A stretch of DNA of 64,000 nt, taken from the NCBI RefSeq assembly GCF_010500245.1, contig NZ_JAAGOX010000001.1, positions 62,001-126,000 of the forward strand, given 5' to 3'. The stretch comes from Ruegeria sp. PrR005 (GTDB lineage Bacteria; Pseudomonadota; Alphaproteobacteria; Rhodobacterales; Rhodobacteraceae). Within the stretch, counting starts at the first letter, position 1. Each line of letters starts with the position of its first letter. Both the position numbers and the translations under genes were made by a program. The notes below the pieces were generated by a model. That model worked only from the letters and a program-made list of their open reading frames with translations, was not told the DNA's origin and searched no databases. This document shows positions 34,540-43,919 of this stretch, piece after piece.

Positions 34540-36063
34540 ATGCGCATGCTGTCGATCTATGACCAAGGGCCGCCGCCGCCCTGCCCCACACCGTTCAACC
34601 TGGCCGCGCATGTCCTGCGCCATGCGGAACGTCTGGCGGATAAAACCGCCCTGTCTGTTCTGTACGAGAACCGCACCGACGACTGGAGTTATGCCCGCCT
34701 GCGTCAGGCCATTCTGGGCACGGCGACAGGGTTGTTGGCGGCCGGTCTGAAACCCGGTGACCTGGTCCTGATGCGGCTGGGCAATACGGTCGAGTTTCCG
34801 GTTGCCTATCTTGGCGCCATTGCGGCCGGGATCGTGCCGGTTCCGACCTCGTCGCAACTGACCGAGCCGGAAACCGCCCGGATGATCGCCGAGTTGAGCC
34901 CTGCCGCCATTCTGCGCGACGCCGGTGTCGCCTGTGCGCCGCATCCGAACCAGATCGGGACCGAGGCACTCAATGCCATGCACAGCCTGCCGCCCGCCGC
35001 ATTCGCCCTGGGCGATCCCGACAGGCTGGCCTATGCGGTCTATACCTCGGGCACCTCGGGCAAACCACGCGCGGTGGCGCATGCGCACCGGGCAATCTGG
35101 GCGCGGCAGATGATGGTCGATGGCTGGTACGGCCTGACCGAGGAGGACCGGCTATGCCACGCGGGTGCGTTCAACTGGACCTATACGCTGGGCACCGGGC
35201 TGATGGACCCCTGGACCATCGGCGCGACCGCGCTGATCCCCGCGCCCGGCACCGATATCGACCGGCTGCCGGATCTCCTGGCCAGACACAGGGCCACAAT
35301 CTTTGCCGCAGCACCCGGCGTATTCCGCAAGCTGCTGCAAGGGCGTGAACAGCTGGAGCTGCCTGCTTTGCGTCATGGCCTCTGTGCCGGCGAAAAACTG
35401 GCCCGCGCCTTGCACGAACACTGGAACCGGGCCTCGGGCACCGAACTCTACGAGGCATTCGGCATGTCCGAATGCTCGACCTTCATCTCGTCCAGCCCGG
35501 CCCATCCGGCCCGTGGCGAGGCGCTGGGTCAGCCCCAACCGGGGCGGCGCATCGCCATCCTTGGGCCGGACGGTCCGGTGCCGCAGGGCCAGCCCGGCAC
35601 CATCGCGGTACATCGAGACGACCCCGGCCTGATGCTGGGCTATCTCAACGCCCCCGAGGAAGCCGCCGCGCGCATGCAGGGCGACTGGTTCCTGACCGGA
35701 GATCAGGGTGCCATGGCCATCGACGGGCAGATCACCTATCTGGGCCGTGACGACGACATGATGAACGCCGGCGGCTACCGGGTCTCCCCGGTCGAGGTCG
35801 AAGCGGTACTGGCGCGCTACCCCGGAATCGAGCAGGTCGGCGCGGCCTCGGTCGAGGTCAAACCTGACACATTCGTGATTGCAGCCTTCTACTCTGGCCC
35901 CCGGGAACTGGACGAAACCGCGCTCAGGACCTATGTCGAGGCGAACCTCGCGCGTTATAAACAGCCGCGCGCCTTCGTTTACCTTCCCGCGCTGCCCACG
36001 GGCGGCAACGGCAAACTCCTGCGCCGGGCGCTGCCGGCCTATTTCAAGGGGCCGTCCCGATGA
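34540..36063 (+). CDS. AMP-dependent acyl-CoA ligase (benzoate-CoA ligase-like)
   Basis: A 507-residue ANL ligase. Seen: the P-loop YTSGTSGKPRAVAH, adenylate motif YEAFGMSE, hinge region GDQGAMAIDGQITYLGRDDDMMNAGGYRVSP and C-terminal lysine GGNGKLLRR. The overall length, about 30-40 residues below fatty-acyl ligases, and the order of motifs resemble benzoate- or aryl-CoA ligases. The substrate remains open. Its stop overlaps the next start (ATGA), so it is co-translated with a FrnE/DsbA-like protein and is likely controlled by the divergent XRE-cupin regulator. Confidence 0.85.
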   Translation: MRMLSIYDQGPPPPCPTPFNLAAHVLRHAERLADKTALSVLYENRTDDWSYARLRQAILGTATGLLAAGLKPGDLVLMRLGNTVEFPVAYLGAIAAGIVPVPTSSQLTEPETARMIAELSPAAILRDAGVACAPHPNQIGTEALNAMHSLPPAAFALGDPDRLAYAVYTSGTSGKPRAVAHAHRAIWARQMMVDGWYGLTEEDRLCHAGAFNWTYTLGTGLMDPWTIGATALIPAPGTDIDRLPDLLARHRATIFAAAPGVFRKLLQGREQLELPALRHGLCAGEKLARALHEHWNRASGTELYEAFGMSECSTFISSSPAHPARGEALGQPQPGRRIAILGPDGPVPQGQPGTIAVHRDDPGLMLGYLNAPEEAAARMQGDWFLTGDQGAMAIDGQITYLGRDDDMMNAGGYRVSPVEVEAVLARYPGIEQVGAASVEVKPDTFVIAAFYSGPRELDETALRTYVEANLARYKQPRAFVYLPALPTGGNGKLLRRALPAYFKGPSR

Positions 36064-36716
36064 GCCATACCGTCAAGCTCGATATCCTGTCCGACCCGAT
36101 CTGCCCGTGGTGCTATATCGGCAAGACGCATCTGGAAAAGGCGCTGGCGGCCATACCCGACCACCCCTTTGTGATCGAATGGCATCCGTTCCAGTTGAAT
36201 CCAGACATGCCGGACGCCGGTATGGACCGTCGCGAATACCTCGAAACCAAGTTCGGCGGCAAGGAGGGCGCGGTCCGCGCCTATGCGCCGGTGGTCGAGC
36301 ACGCGCACAACGCCGGGCTGAACATCAATTTCGAAGCGATGAGCCGCACGCCCAACACCCTTGACGCTCATCGCCTGATCCATTGGGCCGGGATCGAAGG
36401 CAAGCAAACCGAGGCGGTCGATGCCTTGTTCCGCGCCTATTTCGTCGACGGCCGCGACATCGGCAATCACGAGGTTCTGGGTGACATCGCCGACAGTATC
36501 GGCATGGACGCGGCGGTGGTACAGAAACTGCTCAAGACCGACGCCGACCGCGAGGACATTGCCAAACGCGACACCCATTCGCGTGAAATGGGGGTGAACT
36601 CGGTTCCGACCTTTATCGTGGCAAACAAGCATGCTGTTCCAGGCGCGCAGCCGCCCGAACTTTGGGAACAGGTGATCCGCGAGATCATGTCTCAGCTTGA
36701 GACTACCTCTGCATAA
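36060..36716 (+). CDS. DsbA-family oxidoreductase (FrnE-like)
   Basis: A 218-residue thioredoxin-fold protein with active-site CPWC (SDPICPWCYIGK) and the helical insert of the DsbA/FrnE group. There is no signal peptide, so it is cytoplasmic, unlike periplasmic DsbA. The conserved GVNSVPTFIVANKHAVPGAQPPE segment carries the cis-proline. FrnE-like proteins act as disulfide isomerases or 2-hydroxychromene-2-carboxylate isomerase relatives. The latter would fit an aromatic pathway with the coupled ligase. Confidence 0.9.
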   Translation: MSHTVKLDILSDPICPWCYIGKTHLEKALAAIPDHPFVIEWHPFQLNPDMPDAGMDRREYLETKFGGKEGAVRAYAPVVEHAHNAGLNINFEAMSRTPNTLDAHRLIHWAGIEGKQTEAVDALFRAYFVDGRDIGNHEVLGDIADSIGMDAAVVQKLLKTDADREDIAKRDTHSREMGVNSVPTFIVANKHAVPGAQPPELWEQVIREIMSQLETTSA

Positions 36717-36795
36717 ACCCACAGGGTTCTGTGCATTGGTGCAACTGGCCCCCATGCCCCGACCGTGTTAGCGCGTGACGGGTAAGGAGAGCCCC

Positions 36796-38004
36796 ATGGC
36801 AGACCGGATGTCCAAGGCCGAATTCATCGCGCTGATCGCGATGATGTTCGCCACGATTGCATTCTCGATCGATTCTATGTTGCCCGCCCTGCCGGAAATC
36901 GGGCTGGAGTTGAGCCCCAATGAGCCCAACCGGGCGCAACTGATCCTCACCTCCTTTGTGCTGGGCATGGGGATCGGCACGTTTTTCACCGGGCCGCTCT
37001 CCGACGCGTTTGGGCGCAAGCCGGTGATTTATGGCGGTGCCGTGGTGTATATCCTGGCCAGCGCAGTCGCCTGGGCCAGCCCGTCGCTGGAACTGGTGCT
37101 GGCCGCGCGGGTGGCACAAGGTCTGGGGGCCGCCGGGCCGCGCGTGGTGGCGATGGCCGTTGTCCGCGACCTCTATTCCGGTCGCCAGATGGCGCGCATC
37201 GTCTCGATCGCCATGATGATCTTTACCCTGTTCCCGGCCTTTGCACCGCTGATGGGCGCGGGCATCATCGCGCTGACGGGCTGGCGCGGGATCTTCGCGG
37301 CCTTTGTCCTGTTTTCCACCATTTCCGTTCTCTGGATGGGCTTCCGCCTGCCGGAATCGCTCGCGGTGGAAAACCGGCGTCCCTTTCGCTTGCCCCTGCT
37401 GGTCGATGCGGTGCGGCAGATGTTCGGCCACCCTACGGTGCGCCTGTCGATCATGGTGCAGACCCTGTGCATGGGCACGCTTTTCACCATGCTCACCATG
37501 GTGCAGCCGATCTATGACGTGATCCATGATCGCGGCGACAGTTTCCCGTTCTGGTTTGCCATGGTGGCGCTGCTTTCGGGCTCGGCCAGCCTGTTGAACG
37601 CCGCGCTGGTGGTGCGGGTCGGCATGCGCCGCATGGTGACCTGGTCGCTGGGCGTGCAGATCTTCATCACGCTCGGCATGATCGGCCTGAGCGCCGTACC
37701 CCTGTCGCCCGACGTGTCCTTTGGCCTGTTCGTGGCCTGGCAGACGGCCGTGTTCTTCATGGCGGGCACCACCTTGGGCAACCTGAACGCCATCGCGATG
37801 GAACCCATGGGCCATATCGCCGGCATGGCCGCCTCGGTCATTGGCGCGGTGGCAACCGTTCTGGCAGCCGCGATCGCGGCCCCGGTCGGGCTGCTGTTTG
37901 ACGGGTCCATGGCCCCCCTCAACACCGGCATCCTGATCATGTGCATTCTCGGCTTCCTGCTGATGCTTCGCATGGGCCGCATCGAAGACCGGATGCTTGC
38001 CTGA
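36796..38004 (+). CDS. MFS drug-efflux transporter (Bcr/CflA type)
   Basis: A 402-residue inner-membrane proton antiporter with 12 predicted helices. The N-terminal FSIDSMLPALPEIG and the loop GPLSDAFGRKPVIYGG are hallmarks of the Bcr/CflA multidrug branch of the major facilitator superfamily. ATG 36796 follows AAGGAGAG; an ATG seven codons earlier does not have a site. It is monocistronic by spacing. The exported compound is unknown. Confidence 0.9.
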   Translation: MADRMSKAEFIALIAMMFATIAFSIDSMLPALPEIGLELSPNEPNRAQLILTSFVLGMGIGTFFTGPLSDAFGRKPVIYGGAVVYILASAVAWASPSLELVLAARVAQGLGAAGPRVVAMAVVRDLYSGRQMARIVSIAMMIFTLFPAFAPLMGAGIIALTGWRGIFAAFVLFSTISVLWMGFRLPESLAVENRRPFRLPLLVDAVRQMFGHPTVRLSIMVQTLCMGTLFTMLTMVQPIYDVIHDRGDSFPFWFAMVALLSGSASLLNAALVVRVGMRRMVTWSLGVQIFITLGMIGLSAVPLSPDVSFGLFVAWQTAVFFMAGTTLGNLNAIAMEPMGHIAGMAASVIGAVATVLAAAIAAPVGLLFDGSMAPLNTGILIMCILGFLLMLRMGRIEDRMLA

Positions 38005-38062
38005 GGTTTCCTCGCACCTCGCTTTCGCGTACTCTTCCGGACATAAAGGGGGAGTATCTGGA

Positions 38063-39730
38063 ATGGACGACTATGGCTATGATCTGGGCAGCCATACCTG
38101 CCCGATAACGACCACATCGCCACTGGCGCAACTGTGGTTTGACCGCGGACTGATCTGGACCTATGGCTATAATCACGAGGAGGCCGCCGTCTGCTTCAAC
38201 CGCGCGCTGGAGCACGACCCGGATTGCGCCATGGCTCATTGGGGCGTCGCCTATGCCACCGGCCCCAATTACAACATGCCCTGGGACCTGTTCGATACCG
38301 ACGGCCGCGCCAAGGCTTTGCAAACCGCCTATGACGCGACACAGGCCGCAATGGCGCGTGTGGATGGCTGCACGCCCGTCGAACAGGCGCTGATCCGCAC
38401 CCTGCCCGCGCGTTACCCGCAGCGCGGTCTTGATGATGACATGCATCGCTGGGACTATGATTTCGCCGATGCGATGCGCGCGGCCTTTGCCACTGACCCC
38501 GCGCATCTTGACCTGCGCACCGTCTATGCCGAAAGCCTGCTGAACCTGACGCCCTGGCAGATGTGGGACCTCAAGTCGGGCCGTCCCGCCGAGGGTGCTG
38601 CCACGCTGGAGGCGCAGGAAGTGCTGGAAACCGCGCTGCGCGACGATCCGGCCGCCATGTCACACCCCGGCCTGCTGCACCTCTACGTGCACCTGATGGA
38701 AATGTCGCCTTTCCCGGAAAAGGCGCTCAAGGCCGGTGATGCGCTGCGCACGCTGGTGCCCGATTCCGGTCACCTGGTGCATATGCCCACGCATATCGAC
38801 GTCTTGTGCGGGCATTACCACAATGTCGTCTACTGGAACCAAAAGGCCGTCGAGGCTGATCTGAAGTACTTCCACCGCCAAGGCGCGTTCAACATCTATT
38901 CGGGCTACCGCATCCACGACTATCACTTCGTGATCTACGGCGCGCTGTTCCTGGGACAATTGCAACCGGCGCTCGATGCGAACCAGGGCCTGTGGGACAC
39001 CACGCCCGAGGAGATGCTGCGCATCGAAAGCCCGCCGATGGCGGATTATTTCGAAAGTTACATGGCGATGGGGCCGCATATCCTGGTCCGGTTCGGGCGC
39101 TGGCAAGAGGCCATCGCGCTGGAACCGCCTGCCGACCCCGACCTGTTCCGCACCCTGACCGCGACGGTGCATTACGCCCGCGCCGTGGCCTTTGCCGCAA
39201 CCGGCCGGGTGGCCGAGGCCGAGGCAGAGGAGCGAGTGTTTCTGAGTGCCGCCGCTCGGGTACCGGACAGCCGTCTGCTGCACAACAACCGCGTCGTTGA
39301 TCTCCTTGAAATCGCCAAGGAAATGCTGCGCGGAGAGATCGAGTACAGGAAAGCAAACTACGACAGCGCCTATGCCCACCTGCGCCGCTCGGTCGAACTT
39401 GACGACAACCTGCCGTATGACGAGCCCTGGGGATGGATGCAGCCGACCCGTCACGCGCTCGGTGCCCTGCTGTACGAGCAAGGCCACCGCGCCGAAGCCG
39501 AAGAGGTTTATCGCGCCGACCTGGGCCTTGGCGGTCAGTTGAGCCGGGCGGCGGTTCACCCGGACAATGTCTGGAGCCTCAAGGGCTTGCACGATTGTCT
39601 CAAAGCACGCGGTGAAACGATTGAAATCGTTCAGATCCGGCAAAGACTGGACCTCGCCCTTGCCCGGGCCGACCGCGCGGTTGCAGCCTCCTGCTTCTGT
39701 GCTCAGGCGGCAATGCGGGCGGCGAAATGA
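38063..39730 (+). CDS. Tetratricopeptide-repeat protein
   Basis: A 555-residue cytoplasmic protein built of TPR-like helical pairs. The clearest are residues about 20-65 (LWFDRGLIWTYGYNHEEAAVCFNRALEHDPDCAMAHWG), a helical pair near 440 (YDSAYAHLRRSVELDDNLPY) and one near 475 (ALLYEQGHRAEAEEVYRADL). It also has a histidine-rich segment (HLVHMPTHIDVLCGHYHNVVYWNQKA) that could be a metal or protein site. ATG 38063 follows GGGGGAG. Its stop overlaps the next gene by four bases. It is probably a scaffold; no enzymatic motif is clear. Confidence 0.85.
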   Translation: MDDYGYDLGSHTCPITTTSPLAQLWFDRGLIWTYGYNHEEAAVCFNRALEHDPDCAMAHWGVAYATGPNYNMPWDLFDTDGRAKALQTAYDATQAAMARVDGCTPVEQALIRTLPARYPQRGLDDDMHRWDYDFADAMRAAFATDPAHLDLRTVYAESLLNLTPWQMWDLKSGRPAEGAATLEAQEVLETALRDDPAAMSHPGLLHLYVHLMEMSPFPEKALKAGDALRTLVPDSGHLVHMPTHIDVLCGHYHNVVYWNQKAVEADLKYFHRQGAFNIYSGYRIHDYHFVIYGALFLGQLQPALDANQGLWDTTPEEMLRIESPPMADYFESYMAMGPHILVRFGRWQEAIALEPPADPDLFRTLTATVHYARAVAFAATGRVAEAEAEERVFLSAAARVPDSRLLHNNRVVDLLEIAKEMLRGEIEYRKANYDSAYAHLRRSVELDDNLPYDEPWGWMQPTRHALGALLYEQGHRAEAEEVYRADLGLGGQLSRAAVHPDNVWSLKGLHDCLKARGETIEIVQIRQRLDLALARADRAVAASCFCAQAAMRAAK

Positions 39731-40380
39731 AGCTGGGCCTAATCTGCGCATTGCTGCTCGGCGCCACTCCGGCCCTTGCCGGACGCCAGTCTTTTCCGCC
39801 ACAGGATGAAGCAGCGCGAGATCCGTCTCTCGTCACTTTTCGCGACGAGTTGCGAGCCGCTGTGGCGCGTCGCGATACCGACGCGCTGACCGCCGCCGCC
39901 TGCCCCGACCTGATGCTGAGCGACGGCGGAATCGGCGGGCCGGAAGAGTTGCGCCAGTTTCTGACCTTGGAACAAGGCGAACCCGCCGCAGATGTCGAAG
40001 CGCGCTGGCAGGCGCTGGTCCGAACGCTCGCCGCGCCGGGCTATTTCGACGACGACGGCGAGTTCTGGATGCCCTTTCACTGGCGTATTCACCTTCCGGC
40101 GCGGATCGAACCGGCATGGTCCTATTTCACCAATGGCGAGAACGTGAACCTGCGCGCGGCTCCGGATCGTGAGGCGCCGGTGGTGACACGCGTGAGTTTC
40201 GAGGTGGTGCTGGCCGCAGAACCCGCATCGGAAAACGACTATCGCGCCGTCATCCTGACGGACGGAACCCAAGGTTATCTGCATCGTGACTACCTGGTAC
40301 AGATGTCCGGATATCGCGCCGCCTTTGCGGTTTCGCCAGACGGTACCTGGCAGCTCTGCACCTTCACCTCGGGGCGATAA
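39727..40380 (+). CDS. Exported SH3-domain protein
   Basis: A 217-residue exported protein. The signal peptide is MKLGLICALLLGATPALA. Residues about 135-195 form a bacterial SH3-like domain (ENVNLRAAPDREAPVVTRV ... GYLHRDYLVQ), often used to bind the cell wall. The N-terminal half has no recognised domain. It is translationally coupled to the TPR gene (ATGA). It ends at a compound hairpin shared with the convergent mfd gene. Confidence 0.82.
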   Translation: MKLGLICALLLGATPALAGRQSFPPQDEAARDPSLVTFRDELRAAVARRDTDALTAAACPDLMLSDGGIGGPEELRQFLTLEQGEPAADVEARWQALVRTLAAPGYFDDDGEFWMPFHWRIHLPARIEPAWSYFTNGENVNLRAAPDREAPVVTRVSFEVVLAAEPASENDYRAVILTDGTQGYLHRDYLVQMSGYRAAFAVSPDGTWQLCTFTSGR

Positions 40381-40450
40381 GCGCAGCGCGCAAAATCTTA
40401 TCAAGATTTTGCCTACAGATTTTTTTTTGAAAAATCTGCGCGCTACGCGC
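40381..40450. terminator. Nested bidirectional terminator between SH3 gene and mfd
   Basis: Two perfect 9-pair hairpins stand side by side: CAAAATCTT-ATC-AAGATTTTG (40391-40411) and CAGATTTTT-TTTTG-AAAAATCTG (40416-40438). They are enclosed by an outer GC arm GCGCAGCGCGC (40381-40391) facing GCGCGCTACGCGC (40438-40450), nearly complementary. T-runs occur on both strands. It covers the last codons of mfd and starts right after the SH3 stop. Confidence 0.75.
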
Positions 40451-43400
40451 GACCGACCTTCCCACCGACAGAGGCCTTTTCCGCCAGATCGCGTGCCACG
40501 GCAAAGGCACCCTTGATCTTGTCGGCATCCGAGCGCCAGTCGCGACGCACGACGATCTTGTTGTCCTTTATCTTGGCCAACCCGTTTTCGCCCTGAATGA
40601 ACTCAACCAGCCCTGCCGGTGACGCGAATTTGTCGTTGTGAAACTGGATCGTGGCGCCTTTTGGCCCGCCGTCCAGTTTCGCGATGCCCGCGCGTTTGCA
40701 CATGGCCTTGATCCGCACCACCAGAAGCAGCGTGTTCACTTCCTTGGGCAATTTGCCGAACCGGTCGATCAACTCGGCTGCAAAGCCTTCCAGCTCCACC
40801 TTGGTACTAAGCGACGATAGCCGCCGGTAGAGACCCAGCCGGACATCCAGATCGGGCACATAGTCCTCGGGGATCAGGACCGGCACGCCCAGGTTGATCT
40901 GCGGCGCCCATTGGTCGTCGGCCTCGCTCAGCCCCTCCATCTGGCCGCTGCGGATCTTGGCGATCGCCTCTTCCAGCATCGACTGGTAGAGCTCATAGCC
41001 AACATCGGGCATCTGCCCGGACTGTTCCTCGCCCAACAGGTTGCCCGCGCCGCGAATGTCCAGATCCTGGCTGGCCAGCGAGAACCCCGCCCCCAACGTG
41101 TCGAGCGAGGCCAGCACCCGCAGCCGCTTTTCGGCGGCAGGCGTCAGGCGCGCCCTCGGCTTGGTGGTCAGATAGGCATAGGCGCGCGCCTTGGACCGGC
41201 CAACCCGCCCCCGGATCTGATAGAGCTGCGCCAGCCCGAACATGTCCGCCCGGTGCACCACCATCGTGTTGGCGGTGGGGATGTCCAGTCCGCTTTCGAC
41301 AATGGTCGTGGCCAGCAGCACATCATATTTGCCGTCGTAAAAGGCGTTCATGCGGTCATCGAGCTCGCCCGCCGCCATCTGGCCATGTGCCACCACATAG
41401 GTCAGTTCCGGCAGCTGTTCCTTCAGGAAAGTCTCGATATCCGGCAGGTCGGTGATGCGGGGCACCACATAGAAACTCTGCCCACCCCGGTAATGCTCGC
41501 GCAACAGCGCCTCGCGGATGGTGACCGCGTCGAACTCGCTGACATAAGTTCGGATCGCCAGCCGGTCCACCGGCGGCGTGCCGATGATCGAGAGATCCCG
41601 CACTCCCGTCAGGCTCAGTTGCAGGGTGCGCGGGATCGGCGTTGCGGTCAGCGTCAGCACATGCACGTCCGATCGCAGCTGTTTCAGCCGCTCCTTGTGC
41701 GCCACGCCGAAATGCTGTTCCTCGTCGATGATGAGCAGGCCGAGGTTCTGGAACCGTATCCCTTTGGCCAAAAGCGCATGGGTACCGATCACGATATCCA
41801 CCGTGCCGCGCGCCAGCCCCTCGCGCGTCTGTTGCGCCTCCTTGGCCGAGATGAAACGGCTCAACTGCCGCACCTCCAGCGGAAAGCCCCGGAACCGCTC
41901 GCGGAAACTGCCCGCATGCTGACGGGCCAAAAGCGTGGTCGGAGCAATCACCGCCACCTGCAACCCCGACATGGCCGCGACAAAGGCCGCGCGCATCGCT
42001 ACTTCGGTCTTGCCAAAACCGACATCGCCGCAGATCAGCCTGTCCATCGGCATGCCGGAATGCAGATCGTCCATCACGTCACCAATGGCGCGTAACTGGT
42101 CGTCGGTTTCCTGATAGGGAAAGCGGGCGCTGAAATCCTCCCAGGCATGCGGCGGCGGATCCATGACCGGCGCCTTGCGCAGGGCGCGTTCGGCGGCGAT
42201 GCGGATCAGCCGGTCGGCCATCTCGCGAATGCGCTCTTTCAGCTTGGCCTTCTTGGCCTGCCAGGCACCGCCGCCAAGTCGGTCGAGCAGCCCCTCTTCA
42301 TGGCCGTATTTTGACAACAGTTCGATATTCTCGACCGGCAGGTAGAGCTTGGCGTCGTCGGCATATTCCAGCAACAGGCACTCATGCGCGGCGCCAGCGG
42401 CGGTGATCACCTCCATGCCTTGATATCGGCCGATCCCATGATCGACATGCACCACCAGATCGCCGGGCGACAGGGATTGCGTCTCGGTCAGAAAGTTCTC
42501 GGCCTTGCGCTTCTTCCTGGGCTGCCGGATCAACCGGTCGCCCAGAACATCCTGCTCCGAGATCACCGTAATCTCGGGTGTTTCATATCCATGTTCCAGC
42601 GCCCAGACCGCCAGATGCAGACCGCGCTTGCCGATCCTTGTGCCGTTTGCAACCGGGATCGTCTCGGCCAGGCCCTCATCCTCGATCAGGCCACTCAACC
42701 TTTCGCGCGCGCCTTCGGAATAAGACGCGATCAGAACCGGGCCTTTCGCCAGTTTTGCTTTGATGTGATTTGCCAAGGCACCAAAAAGACTGACGTTTTC
42801 CAAGGCGCGCTCCGGCGAGAAATTGCGCCCGATGCGACCGCCCGCGTCGATCACACCCGGCCCGCTGGCCTGTGGCAGCGGGTTGAACTGCATCACCCGC
42901 CGATCCTGCAACAGTGCCTCCCAATCGGCATCGTCCAGAAACAGCAGGCCCGGTGGCAAGGGTTTATAGACACTGTCCATCCGCGCCCTGTCAGCCATGG
43001 CAAGACGGCGGATTTCGTATTGATCCTGAATGCCCTCCCACCGCGACAGGCGTGCGGCGGTCAGCTGGTCATCAAGCGTCACCGTGGCCTTGGGCAGATA
43101 GTCGAACAGGGTTTCCAGATCTTCGTGGAAGAACGGCAGCCAATGCTCCATCCCCTGATGCTTGCGTCCGGCGCTGACCGCCTCGTAAAGCGGATCGTCA
43201 TTGCCCGCCGCCCCGAACTCGATGCGATAGTTCTGGCGGAACCGGGTGATTGCGGCCTCGTCCAGTATGACCTCGCTTACCGGGGCCAGTTCGACCAGAT
43301 CCAGTTTCTCGGTGGTCCGCTGCGTCGCCGGGTCGAACCGGCGGGCGCCATCCAGCACGTCGCCAAAGAAATCGAGCCGCACCGGCCCGTTGTCGCCGGG

Positions 43401-43898
43401 TGGATAAATGTCGATGATCCCGCCCCGAATAGCATAGTCACCTGGTTCCATCACCGTCGGGCTCTGGCTGAACCCCATGCGGACCAGGAACTGGCGCAAC
43501 CCGTCCTCGTCTACCCTGCGGCCGACCTGCGCAGAGAACGCCGCCTCGCGCAGCACCGCGCGCGCCGGCACCCGCTGCGTGGCCGCGTTGAGGGTCGTCA
43601 GCAGCACAAAACGCGCCGGCATCTGGTGAACCAATGCCGCCAGAGTCGCCATCCGGGCAGCCGAAACATCGGGGTTCGGCGAGACACGGTCGTAAGGCAG
43701 GCAATCCCAGGCCGGGAACACAAAGACCGGCAAGTCCGGAGCGTAGAAGGCCAGCCCCGCCCGCATCGCCTCCAGCCGCTTGTCATCGCGTGCCACATGC
43801 AGCACCGGACCGTCGGCGCGCGCGACTTCCTTGAGGATCAATTGTGCGTCAAACCCTTCGGGTGCTCCCCCGACAAGGACGTGGTTGGGTGATTTCAT
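40443..43898 (-). CDS. mfd: Transcription-repair coupling factor
   Basis: An 1151-residue DNA translocase that removes stalled RNA polymerase and recruits UvrA. Domain order: UvrB-homology region (1-~350), RNA-polymerase interacting domain (~480-560; DLVVHVDHGIGRYQGM), helicase core with Walker A GDVGFGKT (624-631) and DEEQH box (725-729), and the C-terminal UvrA-control domain (~1010-1120). Length is near E. coli Mfd (1148). It follows a small membrane-protein gene on the same strand. Confidence 0.98.
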   Translation of the reverse strand: MKSPNHVLVGGAPEGFDAQLILKEVARADGPVLHVARDDKRLEAMRAGLAFYAPDLPVFVFPAWDCLPYDRVSPNPDVSAARMATLAALVHQMPARFVLLTTLNAATQRVPARAVLREAAFSAQVGRRVDEDGLRQFLVRMGFSQSPTVMEPGDYAIRGGIIDIYPPGDNGPVRLDFFGDVLDGARRFDPATQRTTEKLDLVELAPVSEVILDEAAITRFRQNYRIEFGAAGNDDPLYEAVSAGRKHQGMEHWLPFFHEDLETLFDYLPKATVTLDDQLTAARLSRWEGIQDQYEIRRLAMADRARMDSVYKPLPPGLLFLDDADWEALLQDRRVMQFNPLPQASGPGVIDAGGRIGRNFSPERALENVSLFGALANHIKAKLAKGPVLIASYSEGARERLSGLIEDEGLAETIPVANGTRIGKRGLHLAVWALEHGYETPEITVISEQDVLGDRLIRQPRKKRKAENFLTETQSLSPGDLVVHVDHGIGRYQGMEVITAAGAAHECLLLEYADDAKLYLPVENIELLSKYGHEEGLLDRLGGGAWQAKKAKLKERIREMADRLIRIAAERALRKAPVMDPPPHAWEDFSARFPYQETDDQLRAIGDVMDDLHSGMPMDRLICGDVGFGKTEVAMRAAFVAAMSGLQVAVIAPTTLLARQHAGSFRERFRGFPLEVRQLSRFISAKEAQQTREGLARGTVDIVIGTHALLAKGIRFQNLGLLIIDEEQHFGVAHKERLKQLRSDVHVLTLTATPIPRTLQLSLTGVRDLSIIGTPPVDRLAIRTYVSEFDAVTIREALLREHYRGGQSFYVVPRITDLPDIETFLKEQLPELTYVVAHGQMAAGELDDRMNAFYDGKYDVLLATTIVESGLDIPTANTMVVHRADMFGLAQLYQIRGRVGRSKARAYAYLTTKPRARLTPAAEKRLRVLASLDTLGAGFSLASQDLDIRGAGNLLGEEQSGQMPDVGYELYQSMLEEAIAKIRSGQMEGLSEADDQWAPQINLGVPVLIPEDYVPDLDVRLGLYRRLSSLSTKVELEGFAAELIDRFGKLPKEVNTLLLVVRIKAMCKRAGIAKLDGGPKGATIQFHNDKFASPAGLVEFIQGENGLAKIKDNKIVVRRDWRSDADKIKGAFAVARDLAEKASVGGKVGRA

Positions 43899-43919
43899 TG
43901 CCGTCTCCGCCTGCCGCGC

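Noticed and set aside
36766-36779. TGTTAGCGCGTGAC upstream of the MFS gene as a second CceR site
   Set aside because: Only the left half matches the palindrome; the right half does not.
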